A stretch of DNA of 64,000 nt from Aegilops tauschii subsp. strangulata (Eukaryota > Streptophyta > Magnoliopsida > Poales > Poaceae): positions 375,263,792-375,327,791 of the forward strand of contig NC_053035.3 in NCBI RefSeq assembly GCF_002575655.3, in the 5' to 3' direction. The notes beneath the pieces were generated by a model. It was not told the origin of the DNA. It worked only from the letters and a program-made list of their open reading frames with translations, and did not search any database. Shown in pieces: positions 11,185 to 23,887 of this stretch. Made by a program: the position numbers and the translations under genes. Within the stretch, counting starts at the first letter, position 1. The number at the start of each line of letters is the position of its first letter.

Positions 11185-12477
11185 TGATACATCTCCGTCG
11201 TATCTATAATTTTTGATTGTTCCATGCCAATATTATACAACTTTCATATACTTTTGGCAACTTTTAATACTATTTTGGGACTAACATATTGATCCAGTGC
11301 CCAGTGCCAGTTCCTGTTTGTTGCATGTTTTTTGTTTCGCAGAAAACCCATATCAAACGGAGTCCAAACGGGATAAAAACTGACGGATATTATTTTTGGA
11401 ATATTTATGATTTTTGGGAAGAAGAATCAACGCGAGATGATGCCCGAGGGGGCCACGAGGCAGGGGGGCGCCCCCCTGACCCTCGTGGACACCTTGTAAG
11501 GTGGTTGGAGCCCTTCTTTCCCTGCAAGAAAGCTAATTTCCGGATAGAGATCGTGTCCAAAATTCAGCCCAATCGGAGTTACAGATCTCCGGTTATAAAA
11601 GAAACGGTGAAAGGGCGGAATCCAGAACGCAGAAATAGAGAGAGACAGAGAGACAGATCCAATCTTGGAGGGGCTCTCGCCCCTCCCACGCCATGGAGAT
11701 CATGGACCAGAGGGGAAACCCTTCTCCCATCTAGGGAGAAGGTCAAGGAAGAAGAAGAAGGAGGGGGCTGAGTAAATTTTCATTGTCCTATCGGTGATTG
11801 GTGAATTGCTATGATTGGTTTAATTTGCTTGTGGTTATGTTGTTGTCCTTTGGTGCCCATCATATGAGCGCACGCGTGGATCACACCATAGGGTTAGTTG
11901 TATGTTGATAGGACTATGTATTGGAGGGCAAGGGTGACAGAAGCTTCAACCTAGCATAGAAATTGATGCATACGGGATTGAAGGGGGACCAATATATCTT
12001 AATGCTATGGTTGGGTTTTACCTTAATGAACGTTAGTAGTTGCGGACGCTTGCTAATAGTTCCAATCATAAGTGCATAGAATTCCAAGTCAGGGATGACA
12101 TGCTAGCAGTGGCTTCTCCCACATAAAACTTGCTATCGGTCTAGTAAAGTAGTCAATTGCTTAGGGACAATTTCGCAACTCCTACTACCACTTTTCCACA
12201 CTCGCTATACTAACTTTATTGTGTCTTTATCTAAACAGCCCCTAGTTTTTATTTACGTGCTCTTTATTTTCTTGCAAACCTATCCAACAACACCTATAAA
12301 GTACTTCTAGTTTCATACTTGTTCTAGGTAAAGCGAATGTTAAAGCGTGCGTAGAGTTGTATCGGTGGTCGATAGAACTTTAGGGAATATTTGTTCTACC
12401 TTTAGCTCCTTGTTGGGTTCGACACTCTTACTTATCGAAAGAGGCTACAATTGATCCCCTATACTTGTGGGTTATCA
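11185..12477 (+). repeat. Middle LTR of W, acting as 5' LTR (1293 bp)
   Basis: Runs from TGATACATCTCCG to GGGTTATCA. Compared with the 3' LTR it lacks about 220 bp around 11770, where the text jumps from the GAAGGAGGGGG stretch to CTGAGTAAATTTTC. It is followed directly by the primer binding site. Confidence 0.88.
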
Positions 12478-12488
12478 AGACCTTTTTC

Positions 12489-12506
12489 TGGCGCCGTTGC
12501 CGGGGA
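12489..12506 (+). other. Primer binding site, tRNA-Asp type (W)
   Basis: TGGCGCCGTTGCCGGGGA, 11 bp after the LTR end. It is identical to the site of S1 and is complementary to the 3' end of tRNA-Asp. Confidence 0.92.
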
Positions 12507-12601
12507 GTCATAGCGTGGGGTGAATATTCTCGTGTGTGCTTGTTTGCTTTATCACTAAGTAATTTTTATTTGCTATTCTTAGTTGTTTTCTATCTTTAGT
12601 T

Positions 12602-12914
12602 ATGGGTAGGAAATGCAAAATACCAAAAAAATTAGTTGTACCTACTGAACCAATGGTTGAAGAACCACTCAAAATCTATCACACTCCTGAAGCCTTTTGC
12701 TTGGATCATCTTCGATCCTTATGTGCTCGTCCTGAAACCCCAACTAGCTTAGTTGAGGGCAAATCTTTAGATGAGCACGCTTGTTATGTGCGACACCGCT
12801 TATCTCAACAAGGGAAACTTTTACTGGATCAAATTCATCGTTTGCAATGCTATGCTTGGAATTTATGTGAAATATATGATTTTACTTGTTGTTCTAAAGA
12901 CCCTAAGAAACACC
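12602..12914 (+). pseudogene. W element ORF, first part, function unknown
   Basis: Starts with MGRKCKIPKK 96 bp after the primer site and is open for 104 codons until the Angela-R insertion, which splits a codon at 12914/21459. After removal of Angela-R and one ACACC copy the frame runs on (KKHL then PYQC). The N-terminus is Lys/Arg-rich, followed by a His/Leu/Cys-rich helical stretch. No zinc knuckle or protease motif is seen. Its position, first ORF after the PBS, fits a gag-like product. It is broken only by the insertion here; the second part has one frameshift. Confidence 0.6.
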
Positions 12915-14630
12915 TGTTGGGGAACGTAGTAATTTCAAAAAAATTCCTACGCACACGCAAGATCATGGTGATGCATAGCAACGAGAGGGGAGAGTGTTGT
13001 CCACGTACCCTCGTAGACCGACAGCGGAAGCGTTATCACAACGCGGTTGATGTAGTCGTACGTCTTCACGATCCGACCGATCAAGTACCGAACGTACGGC
13101 ACCTCCGAGTTCTACACACGTTCAGCTCGATGACGTCCTTCGAACTCTGATCCAGCCGAGTGTTGAGGGAGAGTTTCGTCAGCACGACGGCGTGGTGACG
13201 ATGATGATGTTCCACCGACGCAGGGCTTTGCCTAAGCTCCGCAACGGTATTATCGAGGTGTAATATGGTGGAGGGGGGCACCGCACACGGATAAGAGATC
13301 TCAAGGATCAATTGTTGTGTCTCTGGGGTGCCCCCTGCCCCCGTATATAAAGGAGCAAGGGAGGAGGAGGCCGACCCTAGGAGGGGGCGCACCAAGTGTG
13401 GAGTCCTACTAGGACTCCCTAGTCCTAGTAGGATTCCACCTCCCATATGGAATAGGAAAAGAGGAAGGGAAAAAGAGAAGGAAGGAAGGGGGCGCCCCCC
13501 TTCCCTAGTCCAATTCGGACCAGACCAAGGGCAGGGGTGCGCCCACCCTTGAGGCCCTTTTCCTTCTTTCCCGTATGGCCCAATAAGGCCCAATACGTAT
13601 TCCCGTAACTCTCCGGTACTCCGAAAAATACCCGAATCACTCGGAACCTTTCCGAAGTCCGAATATAGTCGTCCAATATATTGATCTTTACGTCTCGGCC
13701 ATTTCGAGACTCCTCGTCATGTCCCGGATCTCATCCGGGACTCCGAACTCCTTCGGTACATCAAAACTCAATAAAATTATCATCGTAACGTTAAGTGTGC
13801 GTACCCTACGGGTTCGAGAACTATGTAGACATGACCGAGACATGTCTCCGGTCAATAACCAATAGCGGGACCTGGATGCCCATATTGGCTCCCACATATT
13901 CTACGAAGATCTTTATCGGTCAGACCGCATAACAACATACGTTGTTCCCTTTGTCACCGGTATGTTACTTGCCCGAGATTTGATCGCCGGTATCTCGATA
14001 CCTAGTTCAATCTCGTTTCCGGCAAGTCTCTTTACTCGTTCCGTAACACATCATCCCGCAACTAACTCATTAGTCACAATGCTTGCAAGGCTTATAGTGA
14101 TGTGCATTACCGAGTGGGCCCAGAGATACCTCTCCGACAATCGGAGTGACAAATCCTAATCTCGAAATACGCCAACCCAACAAGTACCTTTGGAGACACC
14201 TGTAGAGCACCTTTATAATCACCCATTTACGTTGTGACGTTTGGTAGCACACAAAGTGTTCCTCCGGTAAACGGGAGTTGCATAATCTCATAGTCATAGG
14301 AACATGTATAAGTCATGAAGAAAGCAATAGCAACATACTAAACGATCGGGTGCTAAGCTAACGGAATGGGTCAAGTCAATCACGTCATTCTCCTAATGAG
14401 GTGATCCTGTTAATCAAATGACAACTCATGTCTATGGCTAGGAAACATAACCATCTTTGATTAACGAGCTAGTCAAGTAGAGGCATACTAGTGACACTCT
14501 GTTTGTCTATGTATTCACACATGTATTATGTTTCCGGTTAATACAACTCTAGCATGAATAATAGACATTTATCATGATATAAGGAAATAAATAATAACTT
14601 TATTATTGCCTCTAGGGCATATTTCCTTTA
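12915..14630 (-). repeat. 3' LTR of Angela R
   Basis: 1716 bp, from TGTTGGGGAACGTAG to CATATTTCCTTTA on the + strand. The last base pair step is mutated from the usual TCA. A minus-strand TATA motif lies at 13343-13351. A 170-codon open frame (13081-13593, minus) is repeated in the other LTR and is not a gene. Confidence 0.92.
13404..13433. promoter_or_regulatory. Perfect 13-bp inverted repeat in U3 of Angela R
   Basis: TCCTACTAGGACT, loop CCCT, then its exact complement. It lies 53 bp upstream of the TATA motif in element direction. The same hairpin is in the other LTR at 20227-20256. R2 LTRs have a hairpin with a different but again complementary inner stem at the same place. Confidence 0.75.
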
Positions 14631-14641
14631 GTCTCCCACTT
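14631..14641 (-). other. Polypurine tract of Angela R
   Basis: AAGTGGGAGAC on the minus strand, directly next to the 3' LTR. It would prime plus-strand DNA synthesis. Confidence 0.85.
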
Positions 14642-14644
14642 GCA

Positions 14645-14790
14645 CTAGAGTCAATAATCTAGTTCACATCACCATGTGATTAACACCCATAGTTCACATC
14701 TTCATGTGACCATCACCCAAAGGGTTTACTAGAGTCAGTAATCTAGTTCACATCACTATGTGATTAACACCCAAAGAGTACTAAGGTGTG
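14645..14790 (-). repeat. Degenerate repeats in front of the polypurine tract (Angela R)
   Basis: Units like ATCACATGGTGATGTGAACTA recur about four times on the minus strand, with ACTCTAG between some of them. The same array precedes the 3' LTR in R2 and in F. Confidence 0.75.
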
Positions 14791-14985
14791 ATCATGTTTT
14801 GATTGTGAGATAATTTTAGTCAACGGGTCTGTCACATTCAGATCCTTAAGTATTTTGCAAATTTCTATGTTTACAATGCTCTGCACGGAGCTACTCTTAG
14901 CTAATTGCTCCCACTTTCAATATGTATCTAGACCGAGACTTAGAGTCATCTAGATTAGTGTCAAAACTTGCATCGACGTAACCCT

Positions 14986-16139
14986 TTACGACGAACCTTT
15001 TGTCACTTCCATAATCGAGAAACATATCCTTATTCCACTAAGGATAATTTTGACCGCTGTCCATTGATCTACTCCTAGATCACTATTGTACTCCCTTGCC
15101 AAAATCAGTGTAGGGTATACAATAGATCTGGTACACAGCATGGCATACTTTATAGAACCTATGGCCAAGGCATAGGGAATGGCTTTCATTCTTTTTCTAT
15201 CTTCTGCCGTGGTCGGGCTTTGAGTCTTACTCAATTTCACACCTTGTAACACAGGTAAGAAACTCTTTCTTTGACTGTTCCATTTTGAACCACTTCAAAA
15301 TCTTGTTAAGGTATGTACTCATTGAATAAACTTATCAAGCGTCTTGATCTATCTCTATAGATCTTGATGCTCAATATGTAAGCAGCTTCACCGAGGTCTT
15401 TCTTTGAAAAACTTCTTTCAAACACTCCTTTATGCTTTGCAGAATAATTCTACATTATTTCCGATCAACAATATGTCATTCACATATACTTATCAGAAAT
15501 GCTGTAGTGCTCCCACTCACTTTCTTGTAAATACAGGCTTCACCGCAAGTCTGTATAAAACTATATCCTTTGATTAACTTATCAAAGTGTATATTCCAAC
15601 TCCGAGATGCTTGCACCAGTCCATAGATGGATCGCTGGAGCTTGCACATTTTGTTAGCACTTTTAGGATTGGCAAAACCTCCTGGTTGCATCATATACAA
15701 CTCTTCTTTAATAAATCCATTAAGGAATGTAGTTTTGTTTATCCATTTACCAGATTTCATAAAATGCGGCAATTGCTAACATGATTCAGACAGACTTTAA
15801 GTATAGATACGAGTGAGAAACTCTCTCATCGTAGTCAACACCTTGAACTTGTCGAAAACCTTTTGCGACAATTCTAGCTTTGTAGATAGTAACACTACTA
15901 TCAGCGTCTGTCTTCCTCTTGAAGATCCATTTAATCTCAATGGCTCGCCGATCATTGGGCAAGTCAATCAAAGTCCACACTTTGTTCTCATATATGGATC
16001 TTATCTCAGATTTCATGGCCTCAAGCCATTTCGCGGAATCTGGGCTCATCATCGCTTCCTCATAGTTCGTAGGTTCGTCATGGTCAAATAACATGACCTC
16101 CAGAACAGGATTACCGTACCACTCTGGTGTGGATCTCAC
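14986..16139 (-). pseudogene. pol: Copia reverse transcriptase and RNase H remnant (Angela R)
   Basis: The pieces follow copia RT order on the minus strand. At 16139-15786 are WLEAMKSE, WTLIDLP and IVAKGFRQVQGVDYDE. At 15772-15476 are FLNGFIKEELYMMQP and SIYGLVQASRSW. At 15252-14986 is the start of the RNase H region (SIKYAMLCTR). The active-site YVDD is changed: the local sequence reads YVND (15475-15486), out of frame with what precedes it. At least three frame breaks separate the pieces. The enzyme would have copied the element RNA into DNA; this copy cannot. The same YVND lesion occurs in R2 and F. Confidence 0.85.
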
Positions 16140-16145
16140 TCTGGT

Positions 16146-17400
16146 TTACCTACGAGGTTTGGTAGTAACTTGATCTGAAGTTACATGATCATCATCATTA
16201 ACTTCCTCACTAATTGGTGTAGGAGTCACAGGAACAGATTTCTGTGATGAACTACTTTCCAATAAGGGAGCAGGTACAGTTACCTCATCAAGTTCTACTT
16301 TCCTCCCACTCACTTCTTTCGAGAGAAACTCCTTCTCTAGAAAGGATCCATTTTTAGCAACGAATGTCTTTCCTTCGGATCTGTGATAGAAGGTGTACCC
16401 AACTGTCTCCTTTGGGTATCCTATGAAGACACATTTCTCCGATTTGGGTTTGAGCTTATCAGGATGAAACTTTTTCACATAAGCATCGCAACCCCAAAAT
16501 TTTAAGAAACGACAACTTTGGTTTCTTGCTAAACCTCAGTTCATAAGGCGTCGTCTCAACGGATTTTGATGGTGCCCTATTTAACGTGAATGCAGCTGTC
16601 TCTAATGCATAACCCCAAAACGATAGTGGTAGATCGGTAAGATACATCATATATGGCACCATATCTAATAAAGTACGATTACGACGTTCGGACACACCAT
16701 TACACCGTGGTGTTCCAGGTGGCGTGAGTAGTGAAACTATTTCACATTGTTTTAACTGAAGGCCAAACTCGTAACTTAAATACTCTTCTCCATGATCAGA
16801 CTGTAGAAACTTTATTTTCTTGTTACGATGATTTTCTACTTCACTCTGAAATTATATGAACTTTTCAAATGTTTCAGACTTTATGTTTCATCAAGTAGAT
16901 ATACCCATATCTGCTCAAATCATCTGTGAAGGTCAGAAAATAATGATACCTGCTACGAGCCTCAATATTCATCGGACCACATACATCTGTATGTATGATT
17001 TCCAACAAATCCGTTGCTCTCTCCATAGTTCCGGAGAATGGCGTTTTTAGTCATCTTGCCCATGAGGCACGGTTCGCAAGCATCAAGTGATTCATAATCA
17101 AGTGATTCCAAAATCCCATCAGTATGGAGTTTCTTCATGCCCTTTACACCAATATGACCTAAACGGCAGTGCCACAAATAAGTTGCACTATCATTATTAA
17201 CTTTGCATCTTTTGGCTTCATTATTATGAATATGTGTATCACTACGATCGAGATCCAACAAACCATTTTCGTTGGTGTGTATGACCATAGAAGGTTTTTA
17301 TTCATGTAAACAGAACAACAATTGTTCTCTAACTTAAATGAATAACCGTATTGCAATAAACATGATCAAATCATATTCATGCTCAACGCAAACACCAAAT
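16146..17400 (-). pseudogene. pol: Copia integrase remnant (Angela R)
   Basis: In element direction: the pre-integrase zinc-binding part at about 17288-16962 (YLWHCRLGHIG, CEPCLMGKMTK; an HHCC-type pattern), a degraded core, then the C-terminal part at 16695-16459 (SERRNRTLLDM with the catalytic Glu, and PYELRFSKKPKLSF) and 16478-16146 (CVFIGYPKETVGYTFY). Integrase would insert the DNA copy into the genome. Frameshifts lie near 17000, 16850 and 16470. A short duplication (GATTCATAATCAAGTGATTC region near 17090-17110) lengthens the zinc-binding part slightly. Confidence 0.82.
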
Positions 17401-17507
17401 AACACTTATTTAGTTTCAACACTAATCCCGAAAGTACAGGGAGTGTGCGATGATGATCATATCAATCTTGGAACTACTTCCAACACACGTTGTCTCCTCG
17501 CCTTTTA

Positions 17508-18420
17508 CTAGTCTCTGTTTATTCTGCAACTCCCGTTTTGAGTTACTACTCTTAGCAACTGAACCAGTATCAAATACCGAGGGGTTGCTATAAACACTAG
17601 TAAGTACACATCAATAACATGTATATCCAATATACCTTTGTTCACTTTGCCATCCTTCTTATCCACCAAATACTTGGGGCAGTTCCGCCTCCAGTGACCA
17701 GTTCCTTTGCAGTAGAAGCACTTAGTCTCAGGCTTAGGACCAGACTTAGGCTTCTTCACTTGAGCAGCAACTTGCTTGCCGTTCTTCTTGAAGTTCCCCT
17801 TCTTCCCTTTGCCCTTTTCTTGAAACTAGTGGTCTCGTCAACCATCAACACTTGATGTTTTTCTTGATTTCTACCTTCGTCGATTTCAGCATCACGAAGA
17901 GTTCGGGAATTACTTTCGTCATCCCTTGCATACTATAGTTCATCACGAAGTTCTACTAACTTGGTGATGGTGACTAGAGAATTTTGTCAATCACTATTTT
18001 ATCTGGAAGATTAACTCCCACTTGATTCAAGCGATTGTAGTACCCAGACAATCTGAGCACATGCTCACTAGTTGAGCGATTCTCCTCCATCTTTTAGCTA
18101 TAGAACTTGTTGGAGACTTCATATCTCTCAACTCGGGTATTTGCTTGAAATATTAACTTCAACTCCTGGAACATCTCATATGGTCCATGATGTTCAAAAC
18201 GTCTTTGAAGTCCCAATTCTAAGCTGTTAAGCATGGTGCACTAAACTATCAAGTAGTCATCATATTGAGCTAGCCAAACGTTCATAACGTCTGCATCTGC
18301 TCCTGCAATAGGTCTGTCACCTAGAGGTGCATCAAGGACATAATTTTTCTGTGCAGCAATGAGGATAATCCTCAGATCACGGATCCAATCCGCATCTTTG
18401 CTACTAACATCTTTCAACAT
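17508..18420 (-). pseudogene. gag: Copia gag remnant with zinc knuckle (Angela R)
   Basis: The gag start is probably the ATG at 18420-18418 (MLKDVSSKDADWIRDL). Typical copia gag text follows (ILIAAQKNYVLDAPL), with an in-frame TAG shortly after DDYLIV. The CCHC nucleic-acid-binding knuckle is intact at 17759-17650 (CFYCKGTGHWRRNC). Gag would form the particle and bind RNA. Several frameshifts lie between start and knuckle. The stop after DDYLIV is shared with R2. Confidence 0.8.
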
Positions 18421-19724
18421 AATTTTTCTCTAGGAACATATCAAAATAAACATAGGGAAGCAACAACGCGAGCTATTGATCTACAACATAATTTGCAAAA
18501 TACTATCAGGACTAAGTTCATGATAAATTCAAGTTCAATTAATCATATTACTTAAGAACTCCCACTTAGATAGACATCCCTCTAATCCTCTAAGTGATCA
18601 CGTGATCCATATCAACTAAACCATGTCCGATCATCACGTGAGATGGAGTAGTTTCAATGGTGAACATCACTATGTTGATCATATCTACTATATGATTCAC
18701 GCTCGACCTTTCGATCTCCGTGTTCCGAGGCCATATTTGTTATATGCTAGGCTCGTCAAGTTTAACCTGAGTATTCCGCGTGTGCAACTGTTTTGCACCC
18801 GTTGTATTTGAACGTAGAGCCTATCACACCTGATCATCACGTGGTGCTCAGCATGAAGAACTTTCGCAACGGTGCATACTCAGGGAGAACACTTATACTT
18901 TGATAATTTAGTGAAGGATCATCTTATAATGCTACCGTCAAACAAAGCAAGATAAGATGCATAAAGGATTAACATCACATGCAATCAATATAAGTGATAT
19001 GATATGGCCATCATCATCTTGTGCTTGTGATCTCCATCTTCGAAGCACCGTGCTCGTGATCTCCATCTCCGAAGCATCGTCATGATCACCATCGTCACCG
19101 GCGCGACACCTTGATCTCCATCGTAGTATCGTTGTCGTCTCCCCAACTTGTTGCTTTTACAACTATCGCTACCGCTTAGTGATAAAGTAAAACTATTACA
19201 TGGCGATTGCATTTCATACAATAAAGCGACAACCATATGGCTCCTGCCAGTTGCCGATAACTCGGTTACAAAACATGATCATCTCATACAACAAATTATA
19301 TCACATCATGTCTTGACCATATCACATCACACCATGCCCTGCAAAAACAAGTTAGACGTCCTCTACTTTGTTGTTGCAAGTTTTACGTGGCTGCTACAGG
19401 CTTAGCAAGAACCGTTCTTACCTACGCATCAAAACCACAATGATAGTTTGTCAATTGGTGCTGTTTTAACCTTCGCAAGGACCGGGCGTAGCCACGCTCG
19501 GTTCAACTAAAGTGTGAGAGACAGACACCCGCGAGTCACCTTTAAGCAACGAGTGCTTGCAACGGTGAAACCAGTCTCGCGTAAGCGTACGCATAATGTC
19601 GGTCCGGGCCGCTTCATCTCACAATACCGCCGAACCAAAGTATGACATGCTGGTAAGCAGTATGACTTATATCGCCCACAACTCACTTGTGTTCCACTCG
19701 TGCATAACATCAACGCATAAACCA
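18421..19724 (-). other. Untranslated leader of Angela R
   Basis: About 1.3 kb between primer site and gag, with no coding frame. It is collinear with 40741-42001 in R2 and with 24433-25792 in F. Such a long leader is normal for BARE/Angela elements and would hold packaging and dimerisation signals. Confidence 0.7.
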
Positions 19725-19737
19725 GGCTCGGATGCCA
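19725..19737 (-). other. Primer binding site, initiator-Met-like (Angela R)
   Basis: TGGCATCCGAGCC on the minus strand next to the 5' LTR. It resembles the TGGTATCAGAGC site for initiator tRNA-Met in copia elements, with mismatches. R2 has the same version (42002-42014). Confidence 0.75.
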
Positions 19738-19738
19738 C

Positions 19739-21453
19739 TGTTGGGGAACGTAGTAATTTAAAAAAATTCCTACGCACACGCAAGATCATGGTGATGCATA
19801 GCAACGAGAGGGGAGAGTGTTGTCCACGTACCCTCGTAGACCGACAGCGGAAGCGTTATCACAACGCGGTTGATGTAGTCGTACGTCTTCACGATCCGAC
19901 CGATCAAGTACCGAACGTACGGCACCTCCGAGTTCTACACACATTCAGCTCGATGACGTCCCTCGAACTTCGATCCAGCCGAGTGTTGAGGGAGAGTTTC
20001 GTCAGCACGACGGCGTGGTGACGATGATGATGTTCCACCGACGCAGGGCTTTGCCTAAGCTCCGCAACGGTATTATCGAGGTGTAATATGGTGGAGGGGG
20101 GCACCGCACACGGATAAGAGATCTCAAGGATCAATTGTTGCGTCTCTGGGGTGCCCCCTGCCCCCGTATATAAAGGAGCAAGGGAGGAGGAGGCCGACCC
20201 TAGGAGGGGGCGCACCAAGTGTGGAGTCCTACTAGGACTCCCTAGTCCTAGTAGGATTCCACCTCCCATATGGAATAGGAAAAGAGGAAGGGAAAAAGAG
20301 AAGGAAGGAAGGGGGCGCCCCCCTTCCCTAGTCCAATTCGGACCAGACCAAGGGCAGGGGTGCGCCCACCCTTGAGGCCCTTTTCCTTCTTTCCCGTATG
20401 GCCCAATAAGGCCCAATACGTATTCCCGTAACTCTCCGGTACTCCGAAAAATACCCGAATCACTCGGAACCTTTCCGAAGTCCGAATATAGTCGTCCAAT
20501 ATATCGATCTTTACGTCTCGGCCATTTCGAGACTCCTCGTCATGTCCCAGATCTCATCCGGGACTCTGAACTCCTTCGGTACATCAAAACTCAATAAAAT
20601 TGTCATCGTAACGTTAAGCGTGCGGACCCTACGGGTTCGAGAATTATGTAGACATGACCGAGACATGTCTCCGGTCAATAACCAATAGCGGGACCTGGAT
20701 GCCCATATTGGCTCCCACATATTCTACGAAGATCTTTATCGGTCAGACCGCATAACAACATACGTTGTCCCCTTTGTCACCGGTATGTTACTTGCCCGAG
20801 ATTTGATCGTCGGTATCTCGATACCTAGTTCAATCTCGTTTCCGGCAAGTCTCTTTACTCGTTCCGTAACACATCATCCCGCAACTAACTCATTAGTCAC
20901 AATGCTTGCAAGGCTTATAGTGATGTGCATTACCGAGTGGGCCCAGAGATACCTCTCCGACAATCGGAGTGACAAATCCTAATCTCGAAATACGCCAACC
21001 CAACAAGTACCTTTGGAGACACCTGTAGAGCACCTTTATAATCACCCATTTACGTTGTGACGTTTGGTAGCACACAAAGTGTTCCTCCGGTAAACGGGAG
21101 TTGCATAATCTCATAGTCATAGGAACATGTATAAGTCATGAAGAAAGCAATAGCAACATACTAAACGATCGGGTGCTAAGCTAACGGAATGGGTCAAGTC
21201 AATCACGTCATTCTCCTAATGAGGTGATCCTGTTAATCAAATGACAACTCATGTCTATGGCTAGGAAACATAACCATCTTTGATTAACGAGCTAGTCAAG
21301 TAGAGGCATACTAGTGACACTCTGTTTGTCTATGTATTCACACATGTATTATGTTTCCGGTTAATACAATTCTAGCATGAATAATAAACATTTATCATGA
21401 TATAAGGAAATAAATAATAACTTTATTATTGCCTCTAGGGCATATTTCCTTCA
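19739..21453 (-). repeat. 5' LTR of Angela R
   Basis: 1715 bp, from TGTTGGGG to CATATTTCCTTCA. A minus-strand TATA motif lies at 20166-20174 and the U3 hairpin at 20227-20256. Confidence 0.92.
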
Positions 21454-21458
21454 ACACC

Positions 21459-22239
21459 TTCCCTACCAATGTGAGTTTAGTGATAATGGAATCGTATCTT
21501 CGTATGCTAAGGGTGTTTATAATTACTATGATGTTCAACAAATTGAAGAATTTGTTGCTTTTAAGGGTGCTTATGAAATTGCTTCTTTGATTGGAAAGTA
21601 TGATGCTACTCTTTACAAATCTGAAAATTTTGCCATACTTAAATATCGCTATGATCATTATGCTTCTAATGCCTATGCTAAACCATATATTGAGGACTGC
21701 TCCGCTGTCCAAGAAGAGACTAATATTTTGCAGGAGTCTATGGAAGAAGAAATTGATGAAACTATGAGCTCATTGGATGAAAAAGATGATGAGGAGAGCG
21801 AAGAACAAAAGGAGGAAGAGCAGATTAGCTACCTGTGCCCACCTTCTAATGAGAGTAACTCTTCAACTCATACATTGTTTAATTTCCCTTCGTGCTTACC
21901 AAAGGATGATTGCTATGATGATTGTTATGATCCCGTTGATTCTTTTGAAATATCCCTTTTTGATGATGCTTGCTATGCTTGTGGCCAAGATGCCAATATG
22001 AATTATGCTTATGGAGATGAACTTGCTATAGTTCCTTATGTTAAACATGAAATTGTTGCTATTGCACCCACGCATGATAGTCCTATTATCTTTTTGAATT
22101 CCCCGACTACACTATATCGGAGAAGTTTGCACTTATTAAGGATTATATTGATGGGTTGCCTTTTACCGTTGCACATGATGATTTTGATGAATATAATATG
22201 CATGTGCTTGCTGATCCTACTTGCAATTATTATGAGTGA
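21459..22239 (+). pseudogene. W element ORF, second part, acidic
   Basis: Continues the frame of 12602-12914 after Angela R. Text such as GVYNYYDVQQIEEF leads to a strongly acidic block at about 21739-21825 (SLDEKDDEESEEQKEEEQ), followed by Asp/Tyr/Cys-rich repeats (DDCYDDCYD). Near 22100-22110 a frameshift moves the open text to another frame, which ends at TGA 22237-22239 (ADPTCNYYE). With both parts the product would be about 360 residues. I recognise no domain. It may be a capsid-like or packaging protein of a non-autonomous element. It has no visible similarity to the S1 ORF. Confidence 0.58.
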
Positions 22240-22692
22240 GGAACTATATCTCCACCTCTCTATGTTTCCAACATGATAAAATTGCAAGAAACTGTTTATA
22301 CTATGCATTGGCCTTTACTTTGTGTGCATGAATTGTTCTTGTATGACATGCCGATGCATAGGAAGAGAGTTAGACTTCGTCATTACATGATATATGTTAC
22401 TTTGTGCTCACCACTAAATTAAAAATCATTGTTAATTAAAATTGGCTTTGATATACCTTGGGATCTGGGTGGATCCATTATTTGAGCACTATATGTCTAG
22501 CTTAATGGCTTTAAAGACAGCGCTGCTAGGGAGACAATCTGGAAATTTTAGAGAGTCATTTATTTCTGTTGAGTGCTTTCATATAGTTTAAAAACAAAAA
22601 AAATAAAGAGGGGAACCCAAAACTTTTTCAAAAAGGAAAGTGAAAGTGAGAGAGACAACCATTGTTGAAGTGGGGGAGCTCCTTGAACTTTG
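22240..22692 (+). other. Non-coding interior of W before Angela F
   Basis: AT-rich, no coding frame. The last five bases, CTTTG (22688-22692), are the target duplication of Angela F, repeated at 31299-31303. Confidence 0.6.
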
Positions 22693-23887
22693 TGTTGGAA
22701 ATATGCCCTAGAGGCAATAATAAATTGGTTATTATTATATTTCCTTGTTCATGATAATCGTTTATTATCCATGCTAGAATTGTATTGATAGGAAACTCAG
22801 ATACATGTGTGGATACATAGACAACACCATGTCCCTAGTAAGCCTCTAGTTGACTAGCTCATTGATCAATAGATGGTTACGGTTTCCTGACCATGGACAT
22901 TGGATGTCGTTGATAATGGGATCACATCATTAGGAGAATGATGTGATGGACAAGACCCAATCCTAAGCCTAGCACAAGATCGTGTAGTTCGTTTGCTTAG
23001 AGCTTTTCTAATGTCAAGTATCATTTCCTTAGACCATGAGATTGTGCAACTCCCGGATACCGTAGGAATGCTTTGGGTGTACCAAACGTCACAACGTAAC
23101 TGGGTGGCTATAAAGGTGCACTACAGGTATCTCCAAAAGTGTCTGTTGGGTTGGCACGAATCGAGACTGGGATTTGTCACTCAGTGTAAACGGAGAGGTA
23201 TCTCTGGGCCCACTCGGTAGGACATCATCATAATGTGCACAATGTGACCAAGGAGTTGATCACGGGATGATGTGTTACGGAACGAGTAAAGAGACTTGCC
23301 GGTAACGAGATTGAACAAGGTATCGGGATACCGACGATCGAATCTCGGGCAAGTAACATACCGATGGACAAAGGGAATTGAATACGGGATTGATTGAATC
23401 CTCGACATCGTGGTTCATCCGATGAGATCATCGTGGAACATGTGGGAGCCAACATGGGTATCCAGATCCCGCTGTTGGTTATTGACCGGAGAGTCGTCTC
23501 GGTCATGTCTACATGTCTCCCGAACCCGTAGGGTCTACACACTTAAGGTTCGGTGACGCTAGGATTATAGAGATATTAGTATGCGGTAACCCGAAAGTTG
23601 ATCGGAGTCCCGGATGAGATCCCGGACGTCATGAGGAGTTCCGGAATGGTCCGGAGGTAAAGATTTATATATGGGAAGTCTTATTTTGGTCGCCGGAAAA
23701 GTTTCGCACTTTATCGGTATTGTACCGGGAGTGCCGAAAGGGGTCCGGGGGTCCACCAAGGGGTCCACCAGCCCCGGGGGGGCACATGGGCTGTGGGGGG
23801 TGCGCCTTGGCCTATATGGGCCAAGGGAACCAGCCCCAAGAGGCCCATGCGCCAAGAGATAAGATAAAGGGAGAGTCCTAAAGGGGG

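Larger units (their letters stand above)
12915..21453 (-). mobile_element. Angela-type copia element R, reversed (8.5 kb)
   Basis: Complete in outline, with TSD ACACC (12910-12914 and 21454-21458). The 3' LTR is 12915-14630, the interior 14631-19738 and the 5' LTR 19739-21453. By eye the two LTRs differ at only about 15-20 positions, so the insertion is fairly young. Domain order in element direction is gag, integrase, RT, RNase H. All coding parts hold stops and frameshifts, more than the LTR similarity would predict, so the element was probably already defective when it inserted. Confidence 0.93.

Noticed and set aside
12489..12506. tRNA-Asp gene
   Set aside because: Only 18 bases complementary to the tRNA 3' end are present, next to an LTR. 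This is a primer binding site and not a tRNA gene; the same holds for 5433-5451.
13081..13593. 170-codon open frame on the minus strand, repeated at 19904-20416
   Set aside because: It lies wholly inside the two LTR copies of Angela R, has no domain and is open because of GC-rich LTR text. The near-identity of the two copies follows from LTR identity and not from selection.
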